Source of the DNA: Chroogloeocystis siderophila 5.2 s.c.1
GTDB lineage: Bacteria > Cyanobacteriota > Cyanobacteriia > Cyanobacteriales > Chroococcidiopsidaceae
Assembly (NCBI RefSeq): GCF_001904655.1
Contig: NZ_MRCC01000002.1
Span: 1-64,000, forward strand
Reading direction: 5' to 3'
DNA: 64,000 nucleotides
Part shown: positions 46,652 through 56,227 of the stretch, piece after piece
How positions within the stretch are numbered: position 1 is the stretch's first letter
Layout: every line of letters begins with the position of its first letter
Program-made: the position numbers and the translations under genes
Notes under the pieces: generated by a model
Seen by the model: only the letters and a program-made list of their open reading frames with translations
Databases searched by the model: none
What the model was told of the DNA's origin: nothing

Positions 46652-46680
46652 ATAATAGGGGTCAGAGGTCAGAGGTTAGA
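46652..46680. repeat. Short GGGGTCAGAGGTCAGAGG repeats
   Basis: Tandem degenerate heptamer-type repeats (GGTCAGA). Similar strings lie near 15790, 37300, 45185, 47430-47470 and 49580-49620, all between genes, resembling the short tandemly repeated repetitive sequences known in cyanobacteria. Confidence 0.55.
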
Positions 46681-46788
46681 GATCAGGATTACAAGCTAAC
46701 TTTTGACAATAACTTTAAGCTTCTATCATCTCCTAATCATCTCTTCAATTGCTATAAATTAGAGTTCAGAAGATAATAAAAATAACGG

Positions 46789-47427
46789 TTAGCGCCCCAG
46801 GTCGTGTAAAGATGCGATCGCATCCGCACATTTTTGCGTTACGGCGAGAAGTTCAGCTTTATCGGTTGAACTTGGTGGAGGTATAATCTGACTGATTCGG
46901 ACTGTAACGGGTACCGAACGCGGTATCGTCGAGCCTTTTTGCATAATTTTATGCGTTCCCCACAAACTAACGGGTAAAAGTGGTGCTTTTGTTTTAGCTG
47001 CAATCAAAGCTGCACCGAGTTTAGGTTCGGTAATTTTGCCATCAGGTGTACGAGTTCCTTGCAAAAAAACACCCGCAGCCCATCCTTCTTCAAGATACTT
47101 TACAGCGGCGCGAATCGCACTGCGATCGGCAGAACCGCGTTTAACTGGATAAGCACCGTATAACTCAATTGCACGACTGAAAACGGGAATTTGAAATAAT
47201 TCTTCTTTCGCCATATAAGCAACTGGTCTGCGCACGCAACATGATAGAATTGGCGGGTCAAAATCACTTGCATGGTTGCTAACGACGACTAATGGTCCTT
47301 CCTGAGGGACATTTTCTGCACCATAAACACGTCCTCGAAAGTAAACGCGCAGCATGGGATTAACAACTGACCACTTGAAGGCGTAGTACAGGAGTAGACT
47401 AACAAAAGGTTCGCGGCTTCGAGCCAT
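46789..47427 (-). CDS. plsC: 1-acyl-sn-glycerol-3-phosphate acyltransferase
   Basis: The 212-aa membrane-bound acyltransferase has the catalytic NHxxxxD motif in VVVSNHASDFDPPIL (about 47-61) and the substrate motif VFLQGTRTPDGKI (about 114-126; EGTR is replaced by QGTR). It converts lysophosphatidic acid to phosphatidic acid. It is followed upstream on the same strand by fabD, fabH and plsX, which together make fatty-acyl chains and phospholipid precursors. Length is typical of short bacterial PlsC. Confidence 0.88.
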   Translation of the reverse strand: MARSREPFVSLLLYYAFKWSVVNPMLRVYFRGRVYGAENVPQEGPLVVVSNHASDFDPPILSCCVRRPVAYMAKEELFQIPVFSRAIELYGAYPVKRGSADRSAIRAAVKYLEEGWAAGVFLQGTRTPDGKITEPKLGAALIAAKTKAPLLPVSLWGTHKIMQKGSTIPRSVPVTVRISQIIPPPSSTDKAELLAVTQKCADAIASLHDLGR

Positions 47428-47571
47428 AAAGAGGGGTCAGGGGTTAGAGGTTGGGGGTCAGAGAGTAAAAAAGCAGAGGTGCAGGGGTGGTAGAGGGGCA
47501 GAGGAAGAATAAAATGAGGGGTAACTCAAAACTCACGCACTAGTCACTAGCCACTCAGTTTTAGTTAACTG

Positions 47572-48450
47572 CTAAGCAGAGAGGTCTGCCGCACTACTAA
47601 CATTCTTTAAGATTAAGTCAGTGTGGGTACGTTTGATCAAACCAGTTAGCACATTACCAGGACCAATTTCTATAACTTGCTCGATTCCTTCTTGGCGGAA
47701 GTATTCACAAGTTTCGCGCCATCTAACAGCGCCAGTAATTTGACGCTGCAGGCGTTCTTTGATGACTTCACCATCCACAGCAGGAGTTGGTTCGACGTTT
47801 GATAGTACGGGAACTTGCGCAGTATTAAAAACAACGGTGCGCAGAACTTCCTCAAATTCAGACGCCGCCGCCGCCATCAAAGGAGAGTGAAACGCGCCTG
47901 AAACATTTAAGGGAACCGCACGCTTTGATTTCACTTGCGATAGAACTGCGTTCACGGCGTTAGGAGTTCCTGAAATTACCACCTGCGCGGAACTGTTGTC
48001 GTTTGCTAGGACAACATCGGGAGTTTGTTGAATTTGCGCTTCGAGTTCGTCACGATCAAAGCCGATCAAAGCTGCCATCATCCCACCCGCCGCATTGTCC
48101 ATCAATTCGGCTCGCCGTTTGACTAAAGTTAAGCCTGCTGCCCAATCATAAACGCCTGCTGCGTAGAGCGCAATGTATTCTCCTAAGCTGTGTCCAGCAA
48201 CAAGATCGGGGCGTTGACCTTGTTGTTGCATCAAGTCTACGAGCAGACTTTCTACAACGTAAAGACAGGGCTGCGTATAAAGCGTACGCGAGATATCATC
48301 TTCACTTTGACAAACGTCAGTCACTGACCAGCCTAAGATCTCTTCAGCTTGGGCAAATTTCGCTTTAGCTGCGTCGATTTCTAATAAATCGATTCCCATA
48401 CCAATTTTTTGGGAACCTTGTCCAGGAAATATCCATGCAGTCTTAGTCAT
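47572..48450 (-). CDS. fabD: Malonyl-CoA:ACP transacylase
   Basis: This 292-aa enzyme loads malonate onto acyl carrier protein for fatty-acid synthesis. FPGQGSQKIGMGIDL begins at residue 7, the active-site Ser is in VAGHSLGEYIALYAAG (about 87-102), and the catalytic His is in SGAFHSPLMAAAA (about 195-207). The ATG at 48450 is preferred over a TTG six codons earlier. It starts about 20 bp after the fabH stop, in the same operon. Confidence 0.95.
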   Translation of the reverse strand: MTKTAWIFPGQGSQKIGMGIDLLEIDAAKAKFAQAEEILGWSVTDVCQSEDDISRTLYTQPCLYVVESLLVDLMQQQGQRPDLVAGHSLGEYIALYAAGVYDWAAGLTLVKRRAELMDNAAGGMMAALIGFDRDELEAQIQQTPDVVLANDNSSAQVVISGTPNAVNAVLSQVKSKRAVPLNVSGAFHSPLMAAAASEFEEVLRTVVFNTAQVPVLSNVEPTPAVDGEVIKERLQRQITGAVRWRETCEYFRQEGIEQVIEIGPGNVLTGLIKRTHTDLILKNVSSAADLSA

Positions 48451-48473
48451 GTTTTTAGCAATTAGCAAGTGGC

Positions 48474-49469
48474 TTATCTACCCCATGAAAAAATTGCAGC
48501 ACCCCAAGTTAATCCCGCACCAAAACCAGAAGCAGCAATAATATCGCCATCTTTGATTTTGTCAGCGCGTACGGCTTCATCAAGTGCTAAAGGAATTGAA
48601 GCGGCTGAAGTATTGCCGTAGTGGGCAAGATTGCTGATGACCTTATGGTGAGGAATATGCAAGCGATCAGCTACAGCGTCGAGGATACGTTGATTTGCTT
48701 GATGTAGCAGCAACCAATCAATTTGGTCTACCTTGAGATTAGCCCGAAACAGTGCTTTATCAATCACCTCTGGAACGCGTTGTACGGCAAAGCGATACAC
48801 TTCTTTACCGTTCATCGTGATCGGTTGGTAATTGCCTTTAGCAACATCGATATCGTTGACGAGTGCTTGCACTTGAGGCTGATAGGCAAGGTTGAGGCAT
48901 CGATTTTGCGTGCCGTCACTTTTAAGTTCAAATCCAAGTAAGCGATCGCGCTTACTCGCTTGCATCACGACTGCACCTGCACCGTCGCCAAATAAAACGC
49001 ACGTCCGCCGATCTTCCCAATCAACCCAGCGCGAGAGAATGTCTGCCCCAATTAAGAGAATATTTTGGTAGACACCTGTGCGGATGTACTGTGCCGCAGT
49101 GACCAATCCAAACACAAAACCCGAACACGCTGCGGTCATATCGAAGGCGACGGCTTGCGTTGCGCCCAAAGCCGCTTGAATTTGACACGCACTACCAAAC
49201 AAGTCATCCGGAGTTGAAGTTGCCAGAATAATTAGATCGATGTCGGTTGGTGCGATGCCTGCCATTGCGATCGCCTGTAAAGAGGCTTGAGTGGCGATCG
49301 CTTGCAAAGAATCATTTGCTGTTGCTAAGCGTCGCGAACGAATTCCTGTCCGTGTCGCAATCCATTCATCTGAAGTTTCCACTAACTGCGTGAGTACTTC
49401 GTTGCTGAGGAAGTTAGTTGGTACGGCTGAACCACTCCCTGTAATTGCTACCCCAAAATTTTGCAACAT
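48474..49469 (-). CDS. fabH: 3-oxoacyl-ACP synthase III
   Basis: The 331-aa KAS III starts each fatty-acid chain by condensing an acyl-CoA with malonyl-ACP. The catalytic Cys lies in [11 protein letters not shown] (about 109-119), His in [12 protein letters not shown] (about 255-266) and Asn in [15 protein letters not shown] (about 282-296). The start follows a GGAGAAGA site. It is flanked by plsX upstream and fabD downstream. Confidence 0.95.
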   Translation of the reverse strand: MLQNFGVAITGSGSAVPTNFLSNEVLTQLVETSDEWIATRTGIRSRRLATANDSLQAIATQASLQAIAMAGIAPTDIDLIILATSTPDDLFGSACQIQAALGATQAVAFDMTAACSGFVFGLVTAAQYIRTGVYQNILLIGADILSRWVDWEDRRTCVLFGDGAGAVVMQASKRDRLLGFELKSDGTQNRCLNLAYQPQVQALVNDIDVAKGNYQPITMNGKEVYRFAVQRVPEVIDKALFRANLKVDQIDWLLLHQANQRILDAVADRLHIPHHKVISNLAHYGNTSAASIPLALDEAVRADKIKDGDIIAASGFGAGLTWGAAIFSWGR

Positions 49470-49499
49470 TCTTCTCCATAGTTCAGATGCAGGTGTGAG

Positions 49500-49543
49500 G
49501 AGTTAGTGGTTAGTGGTTAGTGGTTAGTGGTTAGTGGTTAGTG
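49500..49543. repeat. TTAGTGG heptanucleotide tandem repeat
   Basis: About six consecutive units of TTAGTGG lie in the gap between plsX and fabH. Heptanucleotide STRRs of this kind are known from cyanobacteria. Copy number may vary between strains. Confidence 0.85.
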
Positions 49544-49580
49544 GAGTGATTTGTTATCTTCACTTTTCCTCTAGCGCAAT

Positions 49581-50627
49581 TTACCCCCTGACCTCTGACC
49601 CCTGATCCTTGACCTCTAGATTTACGCCGCGATTTTGTGACTGAATTCGCTCCAGGACTCGGTTATCAATTGCTTCTTTCGCTAAGCGAATCGCATTGAA
49701 GATTGATGGTGCTTGGGAACTGCCGTGACTGATAATGCATACTCCCGCAACACCCAGGAGCAATCCTCCACCGTGTTCGGCGTGGTCAATCCGCTGCTTG
49801 ATTCGCTTGAGGTTTGACTTGAGTAGGGCGGTGCCAATGTGTCCGTGCAACCCTTGCGGTAGTTCTTCGCGAAGAATTTGAATTGCTACCTCTCCTACAG
49901 CCTCAGCGAACTTCAACAGAACATTACCCGCAAAGCCATCACACACAATCACATCAAAGCGACCAGAAAGGACATCTCGTCCTTCGGCGTTACCAATGAA
50001 CGAGATTTGCTTATTCTCTTTTAGCAGTTGGTAAGTTCTTACCGCCAAGTCATTGCCTTTAGATTCTTCCTCACCGATGTTGAGTAGCCCTACTTTTGGT
50101 GCTGTAATCCCCAAGACATACTGGCTGTAAACTGTGCCCATCAGCGCGAACTGCTCTAAAAACTTCGGGCGACAATCAACGTTTGCCCCGACATCAAGAA
50201 TCAGCACCGGCTTACTTGCGATCATCGTCGGCAAAACTGCTCCAATCGCAGGACGGTCAATTCCTCGCAGGCGTCCCAAGCGGAGCAACGCAGCTGCCAT
50301 CGCGGCTCCTGAGTGACCCGCAGAAACTACCGCATCGGCTTGCTTTTGCTTCACCAAATCCATTGCTACATTGATCGAAGCCTTAGGCTTGCGTTTGATG
50401 GCGCTTAGCGGCTCCTCATGCATTTCTACCGTTCCTTCCGCTGGAATGATAGCAATTTGGTCTAAACGATTTTGATGTGGAACAGGTTTAATTTGCTGGG
50501 GATCTCCCACCAATAAAACTTCTACCCCTAATTCTTCCCGTGCGCGCAGTGCGCCAGCAACAATTTCGGTAGGGGCATAATCCCCTCCCATAGCATCAAT
50601 TGCGATCCGTGCGCGAGTCGCTCCCAT
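49581..50627 (-). CDS. plsX: Phosphate acyltransferase PlsX
   Basis: The 348-aa protein makes acyl-phosphate from acyl-ACP for glycerolipid synthesis. Signature segments are IAIDAMGGDYAPTEIVAGAL (residues 8-27), VVSAGHSGAAMAAALLRLGR (about 98-117) and VCDGFAGNVLLKFAEAVGE (about 228-246). The C-terminus (RIQSQNRGVNLEVKDQ...) overlaps a low-complexity repeat and is probably not conserved. It is the first gene of plsX-fabH-fabD. Confidence 0.95.
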   Translation of the reverse strand: MGATRARIAIDAMGGDYAPTEIVAGALRAREELGVEVLLVGDPQQIKPVPHQNRLDQIAIIPAEGTVEMHEEPLSAIKRKPKASINVAMDLVKQKQADAVVSAGHSGAAMAAALLRLGRLRGIDRPAIGAVLPTMIASKPVLILDVGANVDCRPKFLEQFALMGTVYSQYVLGITAPKVGLLNIGEEESKGNDLAVRTYQLLKENKQISFIGNAEGRDVLSGRFDVIVCDGFAGNVLLKFAEAVGEVAIQILREELPQGLHGHIGTALLKSNLKRIKQRIDHAEHGGGLLLGVAGVCIISHGSSQAPSIFNAIRLAKEAIDNRVLERIQSQNRGVNLEVKDQGSEVRG

Positions 50628-50916
50628 TGCTCAAAGTTCTAGAAACCTACAAAATTCTATCAGATTAAACGTTACAGGTTAGAGATTAAAAATTGTACAG
50701 ATAATTAATATTTTGCTCAGACGCATACTGGCGTAGTAGTTCAAGCATTTTTGTAAAAACATTTGAAAAGTCGGAGTAATTTTCTCAAGCGCAAATTTAG
50801 CGCAATGCTTCCGTTCATCAAATTGAAACTCTCTACCTAAATTTATCGACACCTAATTAGAGTTAGAATCGTCTCCTGAAATTGGGATTGGTATTTATTG
50901 GTGAGGCAAGTCAAGA

Positions 50917-52227
50917 ATGCTGCAACTTTTTGGTTCAGGACTAATTTCATTGTGGTTGGAAATGGCGGGGGTGCAACCTAAACCTGTCGATGCTTTGGAG
51001 TTTTTTACATTAAATAGCCGCCCTGGGTTAGTCCTGGCACCTGATTCTCATCCTTTTGCCGCTAATACTGTACAAGCGTATTTGCAGCAATTAGAAGCTA
51101 CGGGCTTAGAGAGAAACAATCAGGGAATTTGGTTACAATCTGGACCTGTATTACTTGCAAATAATCAAGGAACTCAACCTTTACCTGCGGCTTCGATTAC
51201 CAAAGTGGCGACGTCGCTTGCGGCTTTAAAAACATGGGGACCAAGTCACCAATTTGAAACGCTCGTTAGCGCAACTGGACCGATCAACAATGGCGTTGTC
51301 CGAGGAGACTTAGTCATTCAAGGCGGGGGCGATCCCTTTTTTGTGTGGGAAGAAGCGATCGCCCTTGGTAATAGTCTCAACCGCATGGGGATCAAGCGTA
51401 TCACCGGCAACTTAGTGATTAGTGGCAATTTCGCCATGAATTACAAAACCAACCCATTACAAGCTGGTCAACTGTTACAGCAAGCGATGAACGCAGCAAC
51501 ATGGTCGCGTGAAGTCACCGCACAATACTTAACCATGCCCCAAGGAACGCCGCGCCCGCAAGTTGCGATCGCAGGTACTGTCCATGTCGCATCCTTACCC
51601 AATCCTAAACAAATCTTGCTCGTGCGCCATCGTTCGTTACCCTTGTCCGAAATTCTCAAGGAAATGAACATTTACAGCAACAATGAAATGTCAGAAATGC
51701 TAGCCCAAAATCTTGGAGGCGCGCAGGTAGTACAATCGATAGCAGCAACCGCTGCCAAAGTTCCACGGCAAGAAATTCAATTGATTAACGGTTCAGGTTT
51801 AGGAGTCGAAAACCGCATATCGCCAAGAGCCGCGTGTGCAATGTTAATGGCAATTCAGCGCAAGTTACTGCCTGCGCAGCTGAGTGTTGCTGATTTATTT
51901 CCTGTATCAGGCCGCGATCGCCGAGGCACAATGGAAGCGCGACGCATTCCCCAAGCTGCGGTGATTAAAACGGGGACATTACGCGATGTCAGTGCTTTAA
52001 CCGGAGTTTTACCCACACGCGATCGCGGTTTAGTTTGGTTTACCATTATCAATCGCGGAACGAATGTCGAAGACTTACGCGCAAGACAAGATCAACTATT
52101 GCAAAGATTGTTAAAGCAATGGCAAGTCACCGCTACAGTTCCCGCCGCAATCGCTCCTAGATCCTCTAACAGCATTCCTATCCCGCTGGGCGCAGCCAGC
52201 CGCAATGAGATCTTGTACGGAGGCTAG
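50917..52227 (+). CDS. dacB: D-alanyl-D-alanine carboxypeptidase, S13 (DacB-like)
   Basis: The 436-aa penicillin-binding protein has all three serine-transferase motifs: SxxK in PAASITKVATSL (Ser near 93), SxN in IYSNNEMSEMLAQN (near 253) and KTG in AVIKTGTLRDVSALTGV (near 351). It trims or cleaves peptidoglycan peptides in the periplasm. The N-terminus is weakly hydrophobic (LFGSGLISLWLEMAG) and might be an uncleaved signal. It is convergent with lptC. Confidence 0.88.
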   Translation: MLQLFGSGLISLWLEMAGVQPKPVDALEFFTLNSRPGLVLAPDSHPFAANTVQAYLQQLEATGLERNNQGIWLQSGPVLLANNQGTQPLPAASITKVATSLAALKTWGPSHQFETLVSATGPINNGVVRGDLVIQGGGDPFFVWEEAIALGNSLNRMGIKRITGNLVISGNFAMNYKTNPLQAGQLLQQAMNAATWSREVTAQYLTMPQGTPRPQVAIAGTVHVASLPNPKQILLVRHRSLPLSEILKEMNIYSNNEMSEMLAQNLGGAQVVQSIAATAAKVPRQEIQLINGSGLGVENRISPRAACAMLMAIQRKLLPAQLSVADLFPVSGRDRRGTMEARRIPQAAVIKTGTLRDVSALTGVLPTRDRGLVWFTIINRGTNVEDLRARQDQLLQRLLKQWQVTATVPAAIAPRSSNSIPIPLGAASRNEILYGG

Positions 52228-52230
52228 CCT

Positions 52231-53391
52231 CTATGGTATAATCTCTGTCACTACCCGACGACCACTACCACTACTACTGACAACCAAACTTTCATTTTGC
52301 AGTTTTCCGACAGCTTTATCACCTGTAAAACTAACTGGCGGTTGCGTTTGACGATAGACAACATTACCTTGGGCTTCAACTAACTGCGTCGGAATCGTCC
52401 ACGTTAGCCTTTGCGAGTTGATCGTTTGACCTTTTTGCCCAGAACCTACAACATCGCCATTGAGATAAGCAATTTGCTGTCGCAAATCCATCCGCCCTCG
52501 TTTAGCTGTCATCGTCATTTTTTCTTGATGATGCACGACGCGTACTGGTTGATCTGTCGTAACAGTTTCTATATTTAAATCCCAAACGGCGGAGTTGCTG
52601 GCAACTTGTACAGGTGGATCGACAAGTGCAATTTGCGCATTTTCTTTCAACGTCGCAATTTTGGTTTTTAAATTGAACTCACCCGAATTCGCCGTCGATC
52701 TTGCTGTAATTTTTTTGTCTTGATAGCGATCAATTGCAATCGCGCGATCAGCGATCAATCTTTCTTCTGGAATTAACCAAGTCAATTGTTCCGTGCGCAG
52801 TTGCGTAGCAGGTTCGGTTGTGTTAGCAACAACTTTCCCTTGCAGTTCAACGCGCTGTTTGCGGCTAAAAACTCTTGCTTCTTGCGCTACAGCTTGTACC
52901 TGTTTATGGCTACCCGTTAACTGGTTGCGGACGATCAACAAATCTTCTTGGGGACGCCATTCTAACTCATTACCGCGCAGTACCAAGCCACTTTTGGGAT
53001 CTGTCGCTACAATTTGTCCTTTCAGGAATAGCTGTTTTCCATCTTGGTGAACTTCGCCTTCTTGGGCTTGAATTCGATAGACAGACTTGCCATCTTGGAA
53101 TAATTCTCCTGTCGGATTTTTGACCTGTGCGACTTGCTGATCTTGACTGTAAGTTGCTTGCACCGCTTTCACTTTCCAAACCGTTTGTCCTTGTTCGTCT
53201 GCTTGTTCTAAATCGACATTGTTAAAAGTCAACTCAGTGTCAACTTTTTGAACAGTCGTTGTGTCTTGCGAAAGTTTTTGCGCGGTTTGGTTTTGATTTT
53301 GGCAGCCCATAGCGATCGCTACCAGCACAATTGCCAATAGAGACGCTGTGGCGTGACGGCGAATAGAGAATAAAAGATAGAAACGATTCAT
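52231..53391 (-). CDS. lptC: LPS export protein LptC
   Basis: The 386-aa protein starts with a signal of lipoprotein type (LLAIVLVAIAMGCQNQ; lipobox Cys near 30), followed by repeated OstA/LptA-like beta segments (LEQADEQGQTVWKVKAVQAT, VYRIQAQEGEVHQDGKQLFL and similar). LptC bridges inner-membrane LptBFG to LptA. It is longer than E. coli LptC (191 aa), as usual in cyanobacteria, and may combine LptC and LptA-type parts. The partner gene labA-like is just upstream with 24 bp between. Confidence 0.85.
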   Translation of the reverse strand: MNRFYLLFSIRRHATASLLAIVLVAIAMGCQNQNQTAQKLSQDTTTVQKVDTELTFNNVDLEQADEQGQTVWKVKAVQATYSQDQQVAQVKNPTGELFQDGKSVYRIQAQEGEVHQDGKQLFLKGQIVATDPKSGLVLRGNELEWRPQEDLLIVRNQLTGSHKQVQAVAQEARVFSRKQRVELQGKVVANTTEPATQLRTEQLTWLIPEERLIADRAIAIDRYQDKKITARSTANSGEFNLKTKIATLKENAQIALVDPPVQVASNSAVWDLNIETVTTDQPVRVVHHQEKMTMTAKRGRMDLRQQIAYLNGDVVGSGQKGQTINSQRLTWTIPTQLVEAQGNVVYRQTQPPVSFTGDKAVGKLQNESLVVSSSGSGRRVVTEIIP

Positions 53392-53415
53392 ATTTCTATC
53401 TTCGCTCGTGATTCT

Positions 53416-54069
53416 TCACTCTTGTGACGTTGGCATAATATTTGGTATGCCATCAGGTGTGATAATTCCTGCTTGTGGTGGTTGCTCAATAATTTCCATT
53501 GTCGGAATTGGGCGATAGAGATAGTCTTGTCTTGGTGTCTTTTGAATATCGTCTTTAATCGATTCTAAATCGATATAGCGATCCGAGACATTAATCAAAC
53601 TATCGCTTGTCATCGTGCGTAAACTGACAACTTCTACCCGCGAACCGCGATAGCTAACCGCATTTGCTGCATAAGCGAGATCGCCATCGCCACTCACCAA
53701 TACTGCTGTATCGTAAGAATCAACGAGTGCCATCATGTCAACGGCGATTTCAACGTCCAAGTTAGCTTTCTTTGAGCCATCGGGTAACTGTACTAAGTCT
53801 TTCGCAATGACTCTGTACCCATTACGCCGCATCCACAATAAAAAGCCTTGTTGCTTTTCGTTTGTGCGATCTACTCCGGTATAGAAAAACGAGCGCAGCA
53901 GCCGAGAACCCGCTGTTAGCCGACATAAGAGTTTTGTATAGTCAATCTCGATTCCCAGTTGCAGGGCAGCGTAAAACAAATTAGAGCCATCGATGAAAAT
54001 CGCGACTCTACCTCGATTTTCTAGCACCTGTTCAGGCGTGAAAATCGAATCCGATTCAAAATTTAACAT
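53416..54069 (-). CDS. NYN-domain protein, LabA-like
   Basis: The 217-aa protein has the NYN (LabA/DUF88) ribonuclease-like fold: RVAIFIDGSNLFYAALQLG (about 17-35), KKANLDVEIAVDMMALVDSYDTAVLVSGDGDLAYAANAVSYRG (about 102-143) with the acidic metal-site residues D24, D107-type and D133-type. LabA affects circadian output in Synechococcus; other NYN proteins are RNases. It lies upstream of lptC on the same strand. Confidence 0.85.
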   Translation of the reverse strand: MLNFESDSIFTPEQVLENRGRVAIFIDGSNLFYAALQLGIEIDYTKLLCRLTAGSRLLRSFFYTGVDRTNEKQQGFLLWMRRNGYRVIAKDLVQLPDGSKKANLDVEIAVDMMALVDSYDTAVLVSGDGDLAYAANAVSYRGSRVEVVSLRTMTSDSLINVSDRYIDLESIKDDIQKTPRQDYLYRPIPTMEIIEQPPQAGIITPDGIPNIMPTSQE

Positions 54070-54231
54070 GATTTATTATGCCTCGATATTATTAAGATTT
54101 TTTATAAAAGAAATGATTGTTTTAGATAAAGTATGTTACACCAGATTGTTATATTTGACATGACAACTTATATTAAGACTTGATTAATTTAGCCATCATT
54201 AAGTTGCCAGTATAGTTGTATCAGGTGATAA

Positions 54232-55830
54232 CTAAATTGCTTGTAGCAATTCGAGTCTTTGGAACACGGGTTTTGGAGTGCCTAATTTTTCGTTTACGCT
54301 TAATAGTCCCCACTTGGCATGGCTATTAAAGGGCGTCACAACAATTTGTGACTTTTCATTAAAGTTTATAGAAAAACCAAGTTGTTGATAAATCTTGCTG
54401 GACACGTTAGGAATAATCGGTGATAGCAAATAGGCTGCTAATCGAATCGATTCGAGTACAGTATAGAGTACTTGTTCTACTTGTTGCTGCTGTCCTTGTT
54501 TATAAAGTGTCCAGGGGGCTTGCTCGTCGATAAACTTATTACCTGCTCTTACTAAAGACAAAATAGCATCACACGCTTGATTAAAGGCTAGGGCTTCGTA
54601 GTTATGTGCAACTTTTTCGCCCAAAGTTAAGCCAATCGCCTTTAATGGGTGGTCAGCGGGAATATCGTCACTTGAGCAATCAGGGACATTTCCGTTACAA
54701 TACTTTTTCACCATATTTAAGGTGCGGTTTAACAAATTGCCCAAGTCGTTGGCTAAATCTGCGTTTAGCACATTAATAAAGCGCGTTTCGTTAAAATCTC
54801 CATCTTTGCCAAATTCAATTTCTTTAAAAAAGTAGTATCGTACCGCGTCTGCGCCGTAGCGTTCAACTAAAGCAATGGGATCAAGAGTATTACCAAGGCT
54901 TTTGCCCATTTTTTGCCCATCTTTAGTTAAAAATCCATGCCCAAATACCTTATGGGAGATTGGCAGCCTTGCAGACATCAGCATTGCGGGCCAATATACA
55001 GCATGGAACCGTAAGATATCTTTGCCAATTAAATGTAAATTAATTGGCAACCACTGACTGAGGACATTTTCTAAGTTTGGTTCGTCGTCGGGATTAAGTA
55101 GCGCGGTAAGATATCCTACTAACGCATCAAACCAAACATAAATTGTTTGCTTGGGATCAACGGGTATGGGAAATCCCCAATCTAAGTTTACACGTGAAAT
55201 TGAAAAGTCTTGCAGTCCCTGGCTAACGAAGTTGAGAACTTCATTACGGCGACTTTCTGGTTGAATAAAATCGGGGTGTTGTTGGTATAGTTCTTCTAGC
55301 TGCGATTGATAGCGTGACAAGCGAAAAAAGTAATTTTCTTCATCGCGCCACTCGGCTTGCTTGTTGGTATGAATTGGACAACGATGTCCATCTAAGAGTT
55401 CGCGTTCTTCTTTGAATTCCTCACACGCAATGCAATACCAGCCTTGTTGTCTACTTTTATAAATATCTCCTTGATCCCAAACACGTTGAAAAAATTCTTT
55501 AACGATCGCTTCGTGTTTTGTGCTTGTTGTGCGGATAAAACTATCGTACTGAATATCAAGTTTTTCCCATAGTGCAACAAATCCTGCGGCAATTTCATTG
55601 CAGTAAGCTTGTGGCGATCGCCCTTTACTTTCGGCGGTGCGCTGAATTTTTTGACCGTGTTCGTCGGTTCCTGTCACAAACATGACAGACTTACCTTGTA
55701 ACCGCGCAAATCTTGCTAGTATATCCGCAGCGATTGTTGTGTAAGCACTACCAATGTGTGGTAGGTCATTCACATAATAAAGTGGTGTTGTCAGTGCAAA
55801 TTTTTCTGTTGTTTTACTCGCAGATATCAT
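54232..55830 (-). CDS. metG: Methionyl-tRNA synthetase
   Basis: The 532-aa class I synthetase has the HIGH-type motif LPHIGSAYTTIAAD (about 23-36), one zinc-binding knuckle (CIACEEF...CPIH, about 133-152), and the KMSKS-type motif KMGKSLGNTLDP (about 311-322). It lacks the C-terminal tRNA-binding extension found in many bacteria, as is usual in cyanobacteria. It charges tRNA-Met. The ATG start has no strong ribosome-binding site. Confidence 0.95.
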   Translation of the reverse strand: MISASKTTEKFALTTPLYYVNDLPHIGSAYTTIAADILARFARLQGKSVMFVTGTDEHGQKIQRTAESKGRSPQAYCNEIAAGFVALWEKLDIQYDSFIRTTSTKHEAIVKEFFQRVWDQGDIYKSRQQGWYCIACEEFKEERELLDGHRCPIHTNKQAEWRDEENYFFRLSRYQSQLEELYQQHPDFIQPESRRNEVLNFVSQGLQDFSISRVNLDWGFPIPVDPKQTIYVWFDALVGYLTALLNPDDEPNLENVLSQWLPINLHLIGKDILRFHAVYWPAMLMSARLPISHKVFGHGFLTKDGQKMGKSLGNTLDPIALVERYGADAVRYYFFKEIEFGKDGDFNETRFINVLNADLANDLGNLLNRTLNMVKKYCNGNVPDCSSDDIPADHPLKAIGLTLGEKVAHNYEALAFNQACDAILSLVRAGNKFIDEQAPWTLYKQGQQQQVEQVLYTVLESIRLAAYLLSPIIPNVSSKIYQQLGFSINFNEKSQIVVTPFNSHAKWGLLSVNEKLGTPKPVFQRLELLQAI

Positions 55831-56227
55831 GCAAAGTTTATAAATAATCTTAAATTTCCTTGATCATACCTCAGAGACTCTAGGTATGTATTTTTGTTAC
55901 CGAATTCTAATTAGATAAAAATGTCTTCTCGCGTTTGACTAAAGTAGTAGCCGATAAAGATAAAGCTGTTAGAAACAGTGACGAAGTATCTCGATGAATT
56001 TTGCCTAAAACTTGTAAAACTTAGCTGATTATACCAATTTTATGGTTATTTTTCTCAAACTATTAGCAAATAATGCCTGATTTGCTCAAATGCGGACGAA
56101 GACAGGTACATTTAGGCTAGTTCTTACTTCTGGGACTCGCCGCCAAAGATGAATAAATGTAACATCTTAGTTAAGTAAAGCTAATCTGCTTTCAGATATC
56201 CTAGACGCATAATTGACACGGCAACGC
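55831..56227. other. Divergent promoter region of metG and the acyltransferase
   Basis: AT-rich, no gene or conserved RNA recognised. Confidence 0.4.

Noticed and set aside
49484-49498. ACTCCTCACAC on the minus strand, the core of the Yfr1 small RNA
   Set aside because: It lies in the fabH leader next to heptamer repeats, without the two flanking stem-loops or a terminator of Yfr1.
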